Source: Galbibacter mesophilus
GTDB lineage: Bacteria > Bacteroidota > Bacteroidia > Flavobacteriales > Flavobacteriaceae
Reading direction: 5' to 3'
Assembly (NCBI RefSeq): GCF_023721415.1
Contig: NZ_JAMQVC010000001.1
Coordinates: 558,001-622,000 of the forward strand
DNA length: 64,000 nucleotides
Positions 8,075 to 15,941 of the stretch are shown here, piece after piece. The notes under the pieces were generated by a model. That model made no database searches. It saw only the letters and a list, made by a program, of their open reading frames with translations, and was not told the origin of the DNA. Within the stretch, counting starts at the first letter, position 1, and every line of letters begins with the position of its first letter. Both the position numbers and the translations under genes were made by a program.

Positions 8075-8182
8075 ATGACCAGAGAATTAAAACTAGAAAT
8101 AGACGTTTTCTGCAAGACCTTTTACGAATTTAAAAGTATTTTTGAGAAAGTTCACAGAAGCACAAAGTTAAAAAATAGTTAA
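8075..8182 (+). CDS. Small ORF, 35 residues, possible remnant
   Basis: ATG 8075 opens a 35-residue frame, MTRELKLEIDVFCKTFYEFK through HRSTKLKNS, beginning 2 nt after the stop of the truncated AlbA_2-like gene. The spacing suggests translational coupling or a remnant of a longer gene. I do not recognise a family, and coding status is uncertain. Confidence 0.25.
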   Translation: MTRELKLEIDVFCKTFYEFKSIFEKVHRSTKLKNS

Positions 8183-8515
8183 AATAGTCAATTCGGGCGC
8201 ACTCCAAAAAACATGGTTTGAAAGCCACATTAAAATTGAACTTTTAAATATACTCGAACTACCACCTCGAGTACAAAAAAACCCTGTAAAACATAGTTTT
8301 TACAGGGTTTTTTGATTTTTTGAATATCAACCTAACCATCATCAGATTAGTGACCCTTCAAAAATTTATCCTCCTCCCGCTGCATAAATCTCTCTATAAA
8401 CTCATTTAAATTGTCTTTTTTAAAACAAGCTTTCGTGATAAACATCAACACTCACATTAATTCATTAATTTTATAACACCCCCAGCCTCATTAAATTATA
8501 TTCTTTTATTTTAAA
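8183..8515. other. 333-bp non-coding boundary between the defence island and the porin gene
   Basis: This stretch holds a terminator (8281-8313) and a 32-codon minus-strand frame (8347-8445, MFITKACFKKDNLNEFIERF then MQREEDKFLKGH) that may be a gene remnant. No clear attachment site or direct repeat was found here. It probably marks the right end of the accessory island. Confidence 0.4.
8281..8313. terminator. Bidirectional intrinsic terminator
   Basis: ACCCTGTAAAA pairs with TTTTACAGGGT around a short loop (8281-8308), with T6 on the plus side and A7 before the stem, so it can work in both directions. Confidence 0.8.
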
Positions 8516-9778
8516 ATGAAGAGGCTATACTTATTTCTTATTATAAATAGTTGCTGTTTTTCTCTCTTGCTTGCCCAAGACCGATTACTTTCGGTACAGG
8601 CGAAAGACTCTATTGGGGAACTGCCGCGCTACAAAGCCAGTCTAGGCGTAAACATGAAGCTTAATGGTTATTTTGATGTATTCGGGGGACTACAAGGCAA
8701 CGAAACTTTTGCCGTGGGCAACATTAATGTTTTTGGCACCGACGACTCCAAAAGCTTGAACGTAGATTTATACCAAACCCAGATTAAAATGGAAACCTAC
8801 CTCATCCTTGAAAGCGGAAAACGGGTAGATGCCGTTGTAGAATCCGACTTCTGGGGCGGCGAAGGAAGGGTTCGACTGCGAAGGGCTTTTGTAGAAACAG
8901 AGCATTGGCAAATCGGACAAAACTGGAATAACTTTGGGGATGAAGTTTTATGGCCAGACATTATGGAATGGGAAGGTCCGCCCTCGGGAGTTTGGCTGAG
9001 AACGCCACATATTAAGTACAAAAACACACTTGCCAACCAGCATTATGTTTACGAAATAAGCCTAGAAGCACCTACCATAGATTACATTCGGGCTAGGGAA
9101 TACACCGAACTAAAGCCGTACATTGAAGAAGCCAATCAATTTGTTCCCGATTTTACCGCCGCCATGAAATACGATTCGCATTGGGGCCACATTCGCCTTT
9201 CTTCTCTACTTAGGTATATTAGGTATTCTTTAAATGATGAAGACGATGGCTTTGTGGGTTACGGCTTTGGTTTTTCAGGAATATATAGGCAATTGGAAAG
9301 CAGAAACAATTTTCAGTTTCAGGTTGTGGGCGGGAAAGGGATTACCGCATATATGACCACCATTACTGGGCAAGGCTACGACGGTTATCCCACCGGAAAC
9401 AATCAATTAAGTGCTACGCCAGCTTTTGGCGGATGGCTGGCATATGAATACTTCTTTCACCCTAAAATACATAGCAATCTGGTTTTTGGATACACCAATT
9501 TCTACACCAATGGGATTTCGCGCTACGTACTCATTCCCGACGGAAGCAATGTGGCAGCGAATGAAGAAATATACCTCAACGGAGATGTGTCCCATACGCA
9601 TTATTACGGCATTATCAATGTTATGTACGACCCATATGAGCGTATGACTGTCGGACTGGAATTGGATTACGGAGTTAAAAGATTGGCTACGGAAGGCTCT
9701 GTGGGCAATACATTTATTTCCAATGCTAAAAGCCGTGACGCCATGCGCATCAGTTTTGGTTTTATGTTTTATTTCTAA
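8516..9778 (+). CDS. Outer-membrane porin, DcaP-like
   Basis: This 420-residue protein has a signal peptide (MKRLYLFLIINSCCFSLLLAQ, about 1-21) and ends in an aromatic beta-signal (MRISFGFMFYF), both typical of outer-membrane barrels. The middle has alternating strands and porin motifs such as VDAVVESDFWGGEGRVRLRRAFVE, IGQNWNNFGDEVLWPD and PSGVWLRTPHIKY, which resemble DcaP-type trimeric porins of Bacteroidota and Proteobacteria. It would form a diffusion channel for small solutes, with unknown specificity. The gene stands alone, with an AT-rich upstream region and no clear TAnnTTTG box. A carbohydrate- or phosphate-selective porin of a related family is the alternative. Confidence 0.7.
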   Translation: MKRLYLFLIINSCCFSLLLAQDRLLSVQAKDSIGELPRYKASLGVNMKLNGYFDVFGGLQGNETFAVGNINVFGTDDSKSLNVDLYQTQIKMETYLILESGKRVDAVVESDFWGGEGRVRLRRAFVETEHWQIGQNWNNFGDEVLWPDIMEWEGPPSGVWLRTPHIKYKNTLANQHYVYEISLEAPTIDYIRAREYTELKPYIEEANQFVPDFTAAMKYDSHWGHIRLSSLLRYIRYSLNDEDDGFVGYGFGFSGIYRQLESRNNFQFQVVGGKGITAYMTTITGQGYDGYPTGNNQLSATPAFGGWLAYEYFFHPKIHSNLVFGYTNFYTNGISRYVLIPDGSNVAANEEIYLNGDVSHTHYYGIINVMYDPYERMTVGLELDYGVKRLATEGSVGNTFISNAKSRDAMRISFGFMFYF

Positions 9779-9898
9779 TGAAATTGGCTTTTAAACTTCA
9801 ATACTCAAAAATGAAAACTGCATTTTAAGTCCATAATATTCCCTTTGGGAAGCCAATAAGAAGTTAATACTTCCGCAGTGTATTTTATCAACGTTCAT

Positions 9899-10318
9899 AA
9901 AGTTTTGCAGAGCTCGAAGATGCCTTTGCACGACTTGGAGAAGGCTCTGCAGAACTTACAGATGCCTTTGCAGAACTTACAGATGCCTTTGCATGACTTA
10001 CAGATGTCTTTGCATGACTTGGAGATGTCATTGCACGACTCGGAGATGTCATTGCACGACTCGGAGATGCCTTTGCATGACTTGGAGATGTCATTGCACG
10101 ACTTGAAGATGCCTTTGCATGACTTGGAGATACCTTTGCAGAACTTACAGATGCCTTTGCACGACTTGCAGAAGGCTTTGCAGAACTTACAGAAGGCCTT
10201 GCATGACTTACAGATGTCTTTGCACGACTTGCAGAAGGCCTTGCACGACTTACAGAAAGCTTTGCAGAACTTGCAGAAGGCCTTGCACGACTTACAGAGG
10301 TCATTGCACGCAAACAAA
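9899..10318. repeat. 21-bp minisatellite, 18 full units, open in several frames
   Basis: Eighteen 21-bp units of consensus ATGCCTTTGCACGACTTGCAG run from 9920 to 10297, with degenerate half-units on both sides. One plus frame (GTG 9878 to 10333, 151 residues) reads heptads (M/K)(P/S/A)L(H/Q)(D/N)L(E/Q), with leucines at two positions per heptad as in a coiled coil. Two minus frames are also open, one reading CK(S/F)CK-type units and one S(R/S)AK-type units. Whether any frame is translated is unknown. No ATG precedes the plus array. The array fills the gap between the porin and the flavoprotein gene. Confidence 0.9.
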
Positions 10319-10346
10319 ATAGTTTCCATATAGTACCATAAAAAAC

Positions 10347-10354
10347 TACCTTTG
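10347..10354 (+). promoter_or_regulatory. -7 box four bases before the flavoprotein ATG
   Basis: TACCTTTG matches TAnnTTTG and ends 4 nt before ATG 10359. Transcription would start at or next to the ATG, so the mRNA would be leaderless or nearly so. Confidence 0.55.
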
Positions 10355-10358
10355 TCCA

Positions 10359-11615
10359 ATGATTTTCGATGTAGCAATAGTAGGTGGCGGCGCGGCCGGT
10401 TTTTTTGCAGCCATACAAGTGGCACAGCAAAAACCCAATCTTTCCGTAGTAATCCTGGAAAGAGGAAAAGAAGTGCTCACTAAAGTAAAAGTTTCTGGAG
10501 GTGGCCGTTGCAATGTCACCCATGCCGAATTTGTACCCAACGAACTTGTAAAAGCTTACCCTAGAGGGCAAAGAGAACTTAAAGGTCCGTTTCATACCTT
10601 CTGTAGTGGCGATACCGTTGCTTTTTTTGAAGAACGTGGCGTTCCCCTGAAAATTGAAGAAGACGGTCGCATGTTTCCAGAAACCGACTCCTCTCAAACT
10701 ATTATAGATTGTTTTACTTCGGAAGTGGATAAACTAGGCATAAAAGTAAACACCAATTGCTCCGTTAAAAGTATACTACCCCCTACGGAAGAAATACAAA
10801 CTTGGCAGCTGGAAACCTCACAAGGGGAATTGAAAGCCCACAAACTGCTTGTTGCAACAGGAAGCAATCCTAAAATATGGAAGCTATTAGAAACTTTAGG
10901 GCATACCATTGTTCCTCCTGTCTCCTCTTTGTTTACTTTTAATATTAAAGACAACCGAATAAATGACCTTATGGGGGTTTCTTCTCCTGCGGAAGTAAAA
11001 TTGCTTCATCCTAACAAATTACCTATAAAGCTGGAAAACGGACAAAAAGCCAAAGCTTCCGGACCTTTACTGATAACCCATTGGGGAATGAGCGGCCCTG
11101 CCATCCTAAAGTTATCCGCTTGGGGAGCACGCGAGCTTTTTCAGTTGAAGTATCATTTTAAAATACAAGTAAACTGGCTTCCTAAATATGCTACGGAAGA
11201 AATTTTTACTGAATTGCTGGATGTAAAAAATTCAGAAGCAAAAAAAACGATAACAAATACACGTCCGTTCGACCTTCCAAAACGCCTTTGGTTTAAAATT
11301 ATTGAAGCAAGTGGCATTCAAGAACAGTCCAATTGGGCGGATATTTCCAAAAAGCAACTTCAAAAACTAGCTACGCAACTTACTGCCGCCATATTTGAAG
11401 TTAATGGTAAAAGCACTTTTAAAGAAGAGTTTGTAACTGCTGGTGGTGTCGCCCTAAAGGAAATTAATTTTAAATCTTACGAGAGTAAGCTCTTTAAAAA
11501 TCTATTTTTCGCAGGGGAAGTTCTTAACATCGATGCAGTTACTGGCGGATTTAATTTTCAAAATGCATGGACCGGGGCATTTATTGCCGCCCAAGCCATT
11601 TGCGAAAATTCCTAG
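10359..11615 (+). CDS. BaiN/HI0933-family FAD-dependent oxidoreductase
   Basis: This 418-residue flavoprotein begins directly with the FAD-binding Rossmann motif (FDVAIVGGGAAGFFAAI, GGGAAG at about 9-14), so the start at 10359 is secure. It carries the family-specific VKVSGGGRCNVTH (about 46-58), a middle insertion domain (about 190-340) and the C-terminal FAD motif TAGGVALKEIN...LFFAGEVLNIDAVTGGFNFQNAWTGAFIAA. The HI0933/BaiN family consists of soluble flavoproteins, some reducing bile-acid-type or other lipid double bonds, most with unknown substrates. The length is typical. Nothing nearby identifies a partner. The promoter suggests a leaderless transcript. Confidence 0.9.
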   Translation: MIFDVAIVGGGAAGFFAAIQVAQQKPNLSVVILERGKEVLTKVKVSGGGRCNVTHAEFVPNELVKAYPRGQRELKGPFHTFCSGDTVAFFEERGVPLKIEEDGRMFPETDSSQTIIDCFTSEVDKLGIKVNTNCSVKSILPPTEEIQTWQLETSQGELKAHKLLVATGSNPKIWKLLETLGHTIVPPVSSLFTFNIKDNRINDLMGVSSPAEVKLLHPNKLPIKLENGQKAKASGPLLITHWGMSGPAILKLSAWGARELFQLKYHFKIQVNWLPKYATEEIFTELLDVKNSEAKKTITNTRPFDLPKRLWFKIIEASGIQEQSNWADISKKQLQKLATQLTAAIFEVNGKSTFKEEFVTAGGVALKEINFKSYESKLFKNLFFAGEVLNIDAVTGGFNFQNAWTGAFIAAQAICENS

Positions 11616-11965
11616 TACTTTAATCTTCTAAAGCCCTATGCCTTTGTATCTTTGTTTTGAATGGTAACATATTTCTGTGCTTTACACTGAAATAAACTTG
11701 GCACAAAGAAATAGAAGAAGAAACTAAATTTAAAAAACCTTATCTGCTGAATAGTAATCAAAAGCTCCGAGAACAGGAGCGAAAGCATTTCGCGACGCGG
11801 AGTTTTGATTACGGTTTTTCGACTTAACGGTCGAAAAAATTCATTTGATAAGGCGCCGTTTTCTTTGTTTCGTTTCTTTTGGGCGAGCAAAAGAAATGAA
11901 AAAACGCAATATAAATCAATCTCGAACCTTTTAGCTTTGTAATTAATTTAATAAAATTCAAATTT
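11616..11965. repeat. Structured intergenic repeat-like element (multi-stem, MITE/REP-like)
   Basis: This 350-bp gap without genes holds a nested inverted-repeat structure. An outer stem CCTTATC (11738-11744) pairs with GATAAGG (11847-11853). Inside are arm 1, GTAATCAAAA-CTCCG (11754-11769) with its complement at 11798-11812 and an inner hairpin GCGAAA/TTTCGC (11779-11793), and arm 2, TTTTTCGAC/GTCGAAAAA (11815-11838). To the right, TTTCTTTTG (11873-11881) pairs with CAAAAGAAA (11888-11896). Similar elements seem familiar from Flavobacteriaceae intergenic regions. Whether it is a non-autonomous mobile element or an RNA is not known. Confidence 0.7.
11932..11939 (+). promoter_or_regulatory. 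-7 box for the vitamin/NAD operon
   Basis: TAGCTTTG matches TAnnTTTG, 26 nt before the GTG start at 11966. It would give a leader of about 20 nt. No TPP riboswitch is visible between them. Confidence 0.5.
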
Positions 11966-12226
11966 GTGAAAATATCAGTAGAATTAACCTTAACTCCCAT
12001 ACAAGACGATTACGAACCGTCTATTATTCATTTTATAAAACAAATGCGCGAGAGCGGACTTACTGTTTTGGAAAATCCATTGAGCACGCAAGTTTATGGT
12101 GATTACGATCAAGTCATGAAGGTGCTAACGACCGAAATAAAAGAGGTGTTTGAAATGATGGACAAAGGCTTGTTGTACATGAAAATTGTAAAATCCGACC
12201 GCAGCGACTATGAACCTCATTTTTGA
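11966..12226 (+). CDS. MTH1187/YkoF-family thiamine-binding protein
   Basis: This 86-residue protein of the DUF77/MTH1187 family (KISVELTLTPIQDDYEPSIIHFIKQMRESGLTVLENPLSTQVYGDYDQVM) should adopt a ferredoxin-like fold. Relatives bind thiamine or its pyrimidine part. The start is GTG 11966; no ATG is in frame upstream. Its last 17 nt overlap the following transporter gene, so translation is coupled, and it heads a four-gene overlapping operon. The link with a PnuC-type transporter suggests vitamin uptake or sensing. Binding of thiamine by this member is inferred from the family. Confidence 0.75.
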   Translation: MKISVELTLTPIQDDYEPSIIHFIKQMRESGLTVLENPLSTQVYGDYDQVMKVLTTEIKEVFEMMDKGLLYMKIVKSDRSDYEPHF

Positions 12227-12848
12227 TTGGCTTTTCAGTCAGTATCAAGGTGTTCCCACACATTTTATTGTCCTTGAAATTATTGGGGTAATCTTTGGTT
12301 TTTTAAGCGTTTGGTATTCAAAAAGGGAGAACATTCTGGTGTATCCTACAGGTATCATCAGTACAGCCATTTTTGTGTATATATTGTTTCAATACGGATT
12401 GCTAGGCGACATGATGATTAACGCGTATTACTTTTCAATGAGTATTTACGGGTGGTATGTTTGGACAAGAAAAGTAGATGAAACCCACTTTATTGCCATC
12501 ACCAAAACCAATAAAAAGGAAAAGATAGTTTCTATATTCCTATTTTTAGCTACTGCCGTTTTTGTATATGCTGTTTACGAGTTTTTTAATAAATGGGAGT
12601 CTTGGGTATCTTATGTAGATATTCTTACCACGGCTATATTCTTTGTAGGCATGTGGCTAATGGCAAAAAAGAAGCTTGAAAATTGGGTGTATTGGATTGT
12701 TGGAGACCTTATTTCAGTTCCTTTGTATCTTTACAAAGGATTGGCATTTACCAGTTTACAATATTTATTATTTACAGTAATAGCCATTTACGGTTATAAA
12801 GCATGGAAGAAAAACTTAAACAAAAATCCGCAGACCTTATTAAAGTAG
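12210..12848 (+). CDS. pnuC: PnuC-family vitamin transporter (nicotinamide riboside or thiamine)
   Basis: This 212-residue membrane protein has about seven hydrophobic segments and the PnuC motif NAYYFSMSIYGWYVWTRK near residue 75. PnuC proteins move nicotinamide riboside; close relatives called PnuT move thiamine. Transport is by facilitated diffusion, trapped by phosphorylation in the cytoplasm. The start overlaps the thiamine-binding gene by 17 nt and the end overlaps the kinase gene by 46 nt. The kinase neighbour favours nicotinamide riboside; the MTH1187-family neighbour favours thiamine. I leave the substrate open. Confidence 0.85.
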   Translation: MNLIFDWLFSQYQGVPTHFIVLEIIGVIFGFLSVWYSKRENILVYPTGIISTAIFVYILFQYGLLGDMMINAYYFSMSIYGWYVWTRKVDETHFIAITKTNKKEKIVSIFLFLATAVFVYAVYEFFNKWESWVSYVDILTTAIFFVGMWLMAKKKLENWVYWIVGDLISVPLYLYKGLAFTSLQYLLFTVIAIYGYKAWKKNLNKNPQTLLK

Positions 12849-13390
12849 TGCTATTTGGACCAGAATCTACGGGAAAAACTACACTCGCAGAAACGCTGGC
12901 AAACCAATACAACACCAAATGGGTGCCGGAATACATGCGTGAATACCTACAAGAAAAGTGGGATAAAGAAAAGAAAATTTGCGAACCAAAAGATTTGCTT
13001 CCTATTGCTGAAGGACAAATGCTTTGGGAGAACAATCTCTCTGATAAGGCTAATAAAATACTTTTTTGCGATACCAACTTGCTAGAACTTAAAGTATATT
13101 CGGAAGCGTATTACAATGGCTACTGCCCCGAGCCCATTGAAAAATATGCCCTTAAAAACGAATATAATTTGTATTTTTTAACGTATATTGATGTGCCTTG
13201 GGAAGAAGATGATTTACGGGACAAACCTAACGACCGTGAAAACATGTTTCTTCGTTTTAAAAACACTTTGGAAACCAATAACATACAATATGTTCTGCTG
13301 AAAGGAGATTTTAAAACCCGCCTGCAGACAGCTAGTAACCATATAGAAAAACTTATTAATAAGTATGATGACACTCACCGAAGCCGATAA
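12803..13390 (+). CDS. NadR-like P-loop kinase (ribosylnicotinamide kinase domain)
   Basis: This 195-residue AAA/P-loop kinase has a Walker A motif GPESTGKTT (about 19-27) and matches the C-terminal ribosylnicotinamide kinase part of NadR (WVPEYMREYL, FCDTNLLELKVYSEAYY, FLTYIDVPWEEDDLRDKPNDRENMF). It lacks the N-terminal nicotinamide-mononucleotide adenylyltransferase domain of E. coli NadR. It would phosphorylate and so trap the vitamin brought in by the PnuC-like transporter, whose gene it overlaps by 46 nt. The next gene overlaps it by 26 nt. A thiamine-related kinase role is possible. Confidence 0.85.
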   Translation: MEEKLKQKSADLIKVVLFGPESTGKTTLAETLANQYNTKWVPEYMREYLQEKWDKEKKICEPKDLLPIAEGQMLWENNLSDKANKILFCDTNLLELKVYSEAYYNGYCPEPIEKYALKNEYNLYFLTYIDVPWEEDDLRDKPNDRENMFLRFKNTLETNNIQYVLLKGDFKTRLQTASNHIEKLINKYDDTHRSR

Positions 13391-14927
13391 AAAACAACTT
13401 AAACAAAAAGGAATAGGAGAAAAACAGATAAATGAACAAATAGAGATTTTTAAAAAAGGAATTCCGTTTGTTAATCTATTGGCTGCCGCAACTATCGGGC
13501 ATGGTATCCATAAATTTTCCGACGAAGAGAAGAAAAAATATGTTTCCCTTTTTGAAGAGAACAAAGACAACTTAAACTTATTGAAATTTGTGCCGGCCTC
13601 TGGGGCGGCTACTAGAATGTTTAAAGCGCTTTTTCAGTTTCTAAATAATTATAATCCGGCCAACGAAACCATCAATGCCTATGTTAATAGGGAAAAGGCA
13701 GATATTATTAGAACCTTTTTTATTGGGGTAGAGAAATTTCCGTTCTACGAAGCAGTTATTAGACGGTTTGTTGAAAAGCACCCCGATTTTTTAAACTTAC
13801 CAGACCATTTTCAGAAGTATTACTTTATAAAAATTCTTCTGGACAAAGATGAGTTTGATTATGGTTCCAGTCCGAAAGGATTATTGCCTTTCCACAAATA
13901 CAAAACACACCCTGCAACCGCTTTTGAAGAGCACATGTACGAGGCTGCCCTCTACGACGAATCAAATGGGGTTGCTAAACTACATTTTACCATTTCCAAA
14001 GAGCACAACACCGATTTTGATGATGAAATGGAAAAAATCAGCAATCGCGTGAAAGAAAAAACAGGTGTTACTTTTGACACTACTTTTTCCTTTCAAAAGG
14101 AATCTACCGATACTTTGGCTGTAACCATGAAAAACGAACCCTTCCGACTCGAGTCTGGGGAAATTTTGTTCCGTCCTGGTGGACACGGGGCTTTGATAGA
14201 AAATCTAAACGATCAAGATGCCGATATTATTTTCATTAAAAATATCGATAATGTAGTGGTGTACAAATACAAGCACGAAGTAGCACAATTTAAGAAAATT
14301 CTTGCCGGAAAATTACTGGAAGTACAGAACAAAGCTTTCGAATACGCGAAACTTCTTGATGAAACCACACCCGATGAAAAGAAGATAGAAGAAATTAAAA
14401 CGTTCCTTAAAAATGAACTAAACGTTCATGTAAAACCCGATGTGGATAAATATAAGGAAGTGTATCAAATAGAGTTTTTAAAAGAAAAATTAAATGCGCC
14501 TATCCGTATCTGTGGTATGGTGAAAAATGAAGGAGAACCTGGTGGAGGTCCGTTTTGGATAAAGGATGAAGACGGGAATATCTCCTTACAAATCGTAGAA
14601 ACACCTCAAATAGACACTAACAACAAATTCCAGTTGGATATTTTGAAAGGTGCTACACATTTTAATCCCGTGGACATTGTTTGCAGTATTAAAAACTACA
14701 AAGGTGAAAAATACAATCTACTGGATTATGTAGATCCACAACAGGCATTTATCACTACCAAAACAAAAGAAGGAAAAGAATTAAAAGCTCTTGAGTTACC
14801 CGGACTTTGGAATGGCGGTATGGCTTTTTGGAATACTATTTTTGTTGAAGTTCCGCTTACCACCTTTAACCCTGTTAAAACTGTGGTAGACTTACTAAAA
14901 CCAGCGCATCAGGTAAAAGACAAATAA
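13365..14927 (+). CDS. DUF4301 protein, possible nucleotidyltransferase fold
   Basis: This 520-residue DUF4301 protein is of unknown function. Motifs visible to the eye resemble UDP-sugar pyrophosphorylases: KFVPASGAATRMFKAL (about 75-90, like the G-x-G-T-R-M loop), SPKGLLPFHKY (about 165-175), RPGGHGALIENLNDQDADIIFIKNIDNVV (about 270-298) and GEPGGGPFWIKDEDGNISLQIVE (about 390-412). These suggest an NTP-transfer fold, but this is inference. It is the last gene of the overlapping operon (26-nt overlap with the kinase), so its substrate may be linked to the imported vitamin or NAD. Start ATG 13365 or the next codon ATG. Confidence 0.8.
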   Translation: MMTLTEADKKQLKQKGIGEKQINEQIEIFKKGIPFVNLLAAATIGHGIHKFSDEEKKKYVSLFEENKDNLNLLKFVPASGAATRMFKALFQFLNNYNPANETINAYVNREKADIIRTFFIGVEKFPFYEAVIRRFVEKHPDFLNLPDHFQKYYFIKILLDKDEFDYGSSPKGLLPFHKYKTHPATAFEEHMYEAALYDESNGVAKLHFTISKEHNTDFDDEMEKISNRVKEKTGVTFDTTFSFQKESTDTLAVTMKNEPFRLESGEILFRPGGHGALIENLNDQDADIIFIKNIDNVVVYKYKHEVAQFKKILAGKLLEVQNKAFEYAKLLDETTPDEKKIEEIKTFLKNELNVHVKPDVDKYKEVYQIEFLKEKLNAPIRICGMVKNEGEPGGGPFWIKDEDGNISLQIVETPQIDTNNKFQLDILKGATHFNPVDIVCSIKNYKGEKYNLLDYVDPQQAFITTKTKEGKELKALELPGLWNGGMAFWNTIFVEVPLTTFNPVKTVVDLLKPAHQVKDK

Positions 14928-14935
14928 TTTTGAAG

Positions 14936-14968
14936 CCCCGAAACGTAAAACTTTCGGGGTTTGTTTTT
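14936..14968. terminator. Bidirectional terminator between DUF4301 and the peptidase gene
   Basis: CCCCGAAA (14936-14943) pairs with TTTCGGGG (14952-14959), followed by a T-rich tail. It lies between convergent genes. Confidence 0.85.
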
Positions 14969-15917
14969 AGTTATACTCTATCCTTTTTATTTCTTCTAAA
15001 GCGTTTTTAATTGCGCTTTCTATCTCTGACTCAAAGTCGGAATGACCTGCATCGACAACTTTCATTGTAGAGTTTTTCAATTTTTGGTTAAGATTATACG
15101 CCTGAATTGGAGGGCAAATCATATCAAACCTCCCATGAATAATATATGTACGAATGTTTTCTATTTTTTCAACATTATTCATAATAAACCCTTCTTGAAG
15201 AAAACAATTATTGCTTAAATAATGTGCTTCTAAAGTTGCAAGAGACTCATATGGTATTCTTTCAAGTATTCCTTCAATTTGTTTTGACGAAATACACTTT
15301 TGAAAAATTGAAATTTCATAATAAGCCCATTCGTAAGCAAAAAAGCTACGCGTTTCTGAAGATCCATTTTTCATTTGTTCAAGATAAAATGAAGGCACAT
15401 TTCCTATTTCATTTTCAGGAACCTTATCTATAAACCTCATCCAAGCTTCTGGATAAAAAGTCTTTACCCCTCCTCCCAAATAATGATTAATAGCGTTTCT
15501 GTCCGCCAGGAACACTCCCCGTAGAATTAGCCCTTTAACTTTATCAGGATTTTCAATGGCAAAACAAAGAGAAAGGGTAGTTCCCCATGAACCTCCAAAT
15601 ACATAACATGATTCTATATTCAGAAAGTTTAAAACTTTTAGGATATCATTTACAAGTTCCTGGGTGGTATTTGTTTCAGTACTTCCAAATGGTTTACTTT
15701 TAGATGCACCTCTTTGATCATAAAAAATAACTTTAAAAACTTCATAATCAAAAAACCGCTTGTCTGCTTCTGTAAAACCTGCACCAGGTCCACCATGAAC
15801 AAATAATATCGGAATCCCTAAAGGGTTACCACAAACCTCATAGTAAAGTTCATGATGGTGATCTACTTTTAAAAAACCTTTACGAAGTAAAAATTTATTC
15901 ATTTCGATATCTCCCAT
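14967..15917 (-). CDS. pip: Proline iminopeptidase-like alpha/beta hydrolase
   Basis: This 316-residue hydrolase of the prolyl aminopeptidase family (S33) removes N-terminal proline from peptides. It shows HGGPGAG (oxyanion hole), FYDQRGASKS, and the nucleophile elbow GGSWGTTLS, with the catalytic Asp in IIHGRFD and His in VDAGHSDFE. The cap domain between about 150 and 240 has the usual length. The start is ATG 15917; a second Met five codons later is equally possible. It has no signal peptide and is therefore cytoplasmic. It stands alone, convergent with the DUF4301 operon. Confidence 0.85.
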   Translation of the reverse strand: MGDIEMNKFLLRKGFLKVDHHHELYYEVCGNPLGIPILFVHGGPGAGFTEADKRFFDYEVFKVIFYDQRGASKSKPFGSTETNTTQELVNDILKVLNFLNIESCYVFGGSWGTTLSLCFAIENPDKVKGLILRGVFLADRNAINHYLGGGVKTFYPEAWMRFIDKVPENEIGNVPSFYLEQMKNGSSETRSFFAYEWAYYEISIFQKCISSKQIEGILERIPYESLATLEAHYLSNNCFLQEGFIMNNVEKIENIRTYIIHGRFDMICPPIQAYNLNQKLKNSTMKVVDAGHSDFESEIESAIKNALEEIKRIEYN

Positions 15918-15941
15918 AAAGTTCTTTCAACTAAAAAGCAG

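Noticed and set aside
8347-8445. A 32-codon minus-strand frame at the island edge
   Set aside because: It looks like the tail of a protein but lacks an upstream part or any recognisable family, so it is mentioned only as a possible remnant.
9888-10697. Long minus-strand frames through the minisatellite extending into the flavoprotein gene
   Set aside because: They owe their length to the repeat, which lacks stops, and their distal parts run antisense to a secure gene.
11616-11965. TPP riboswitch before the MTH1187/PnuC operon
   Set aside because: The conserved CTGAGA and ACCTGA strings of the TPP aptamer are absent.
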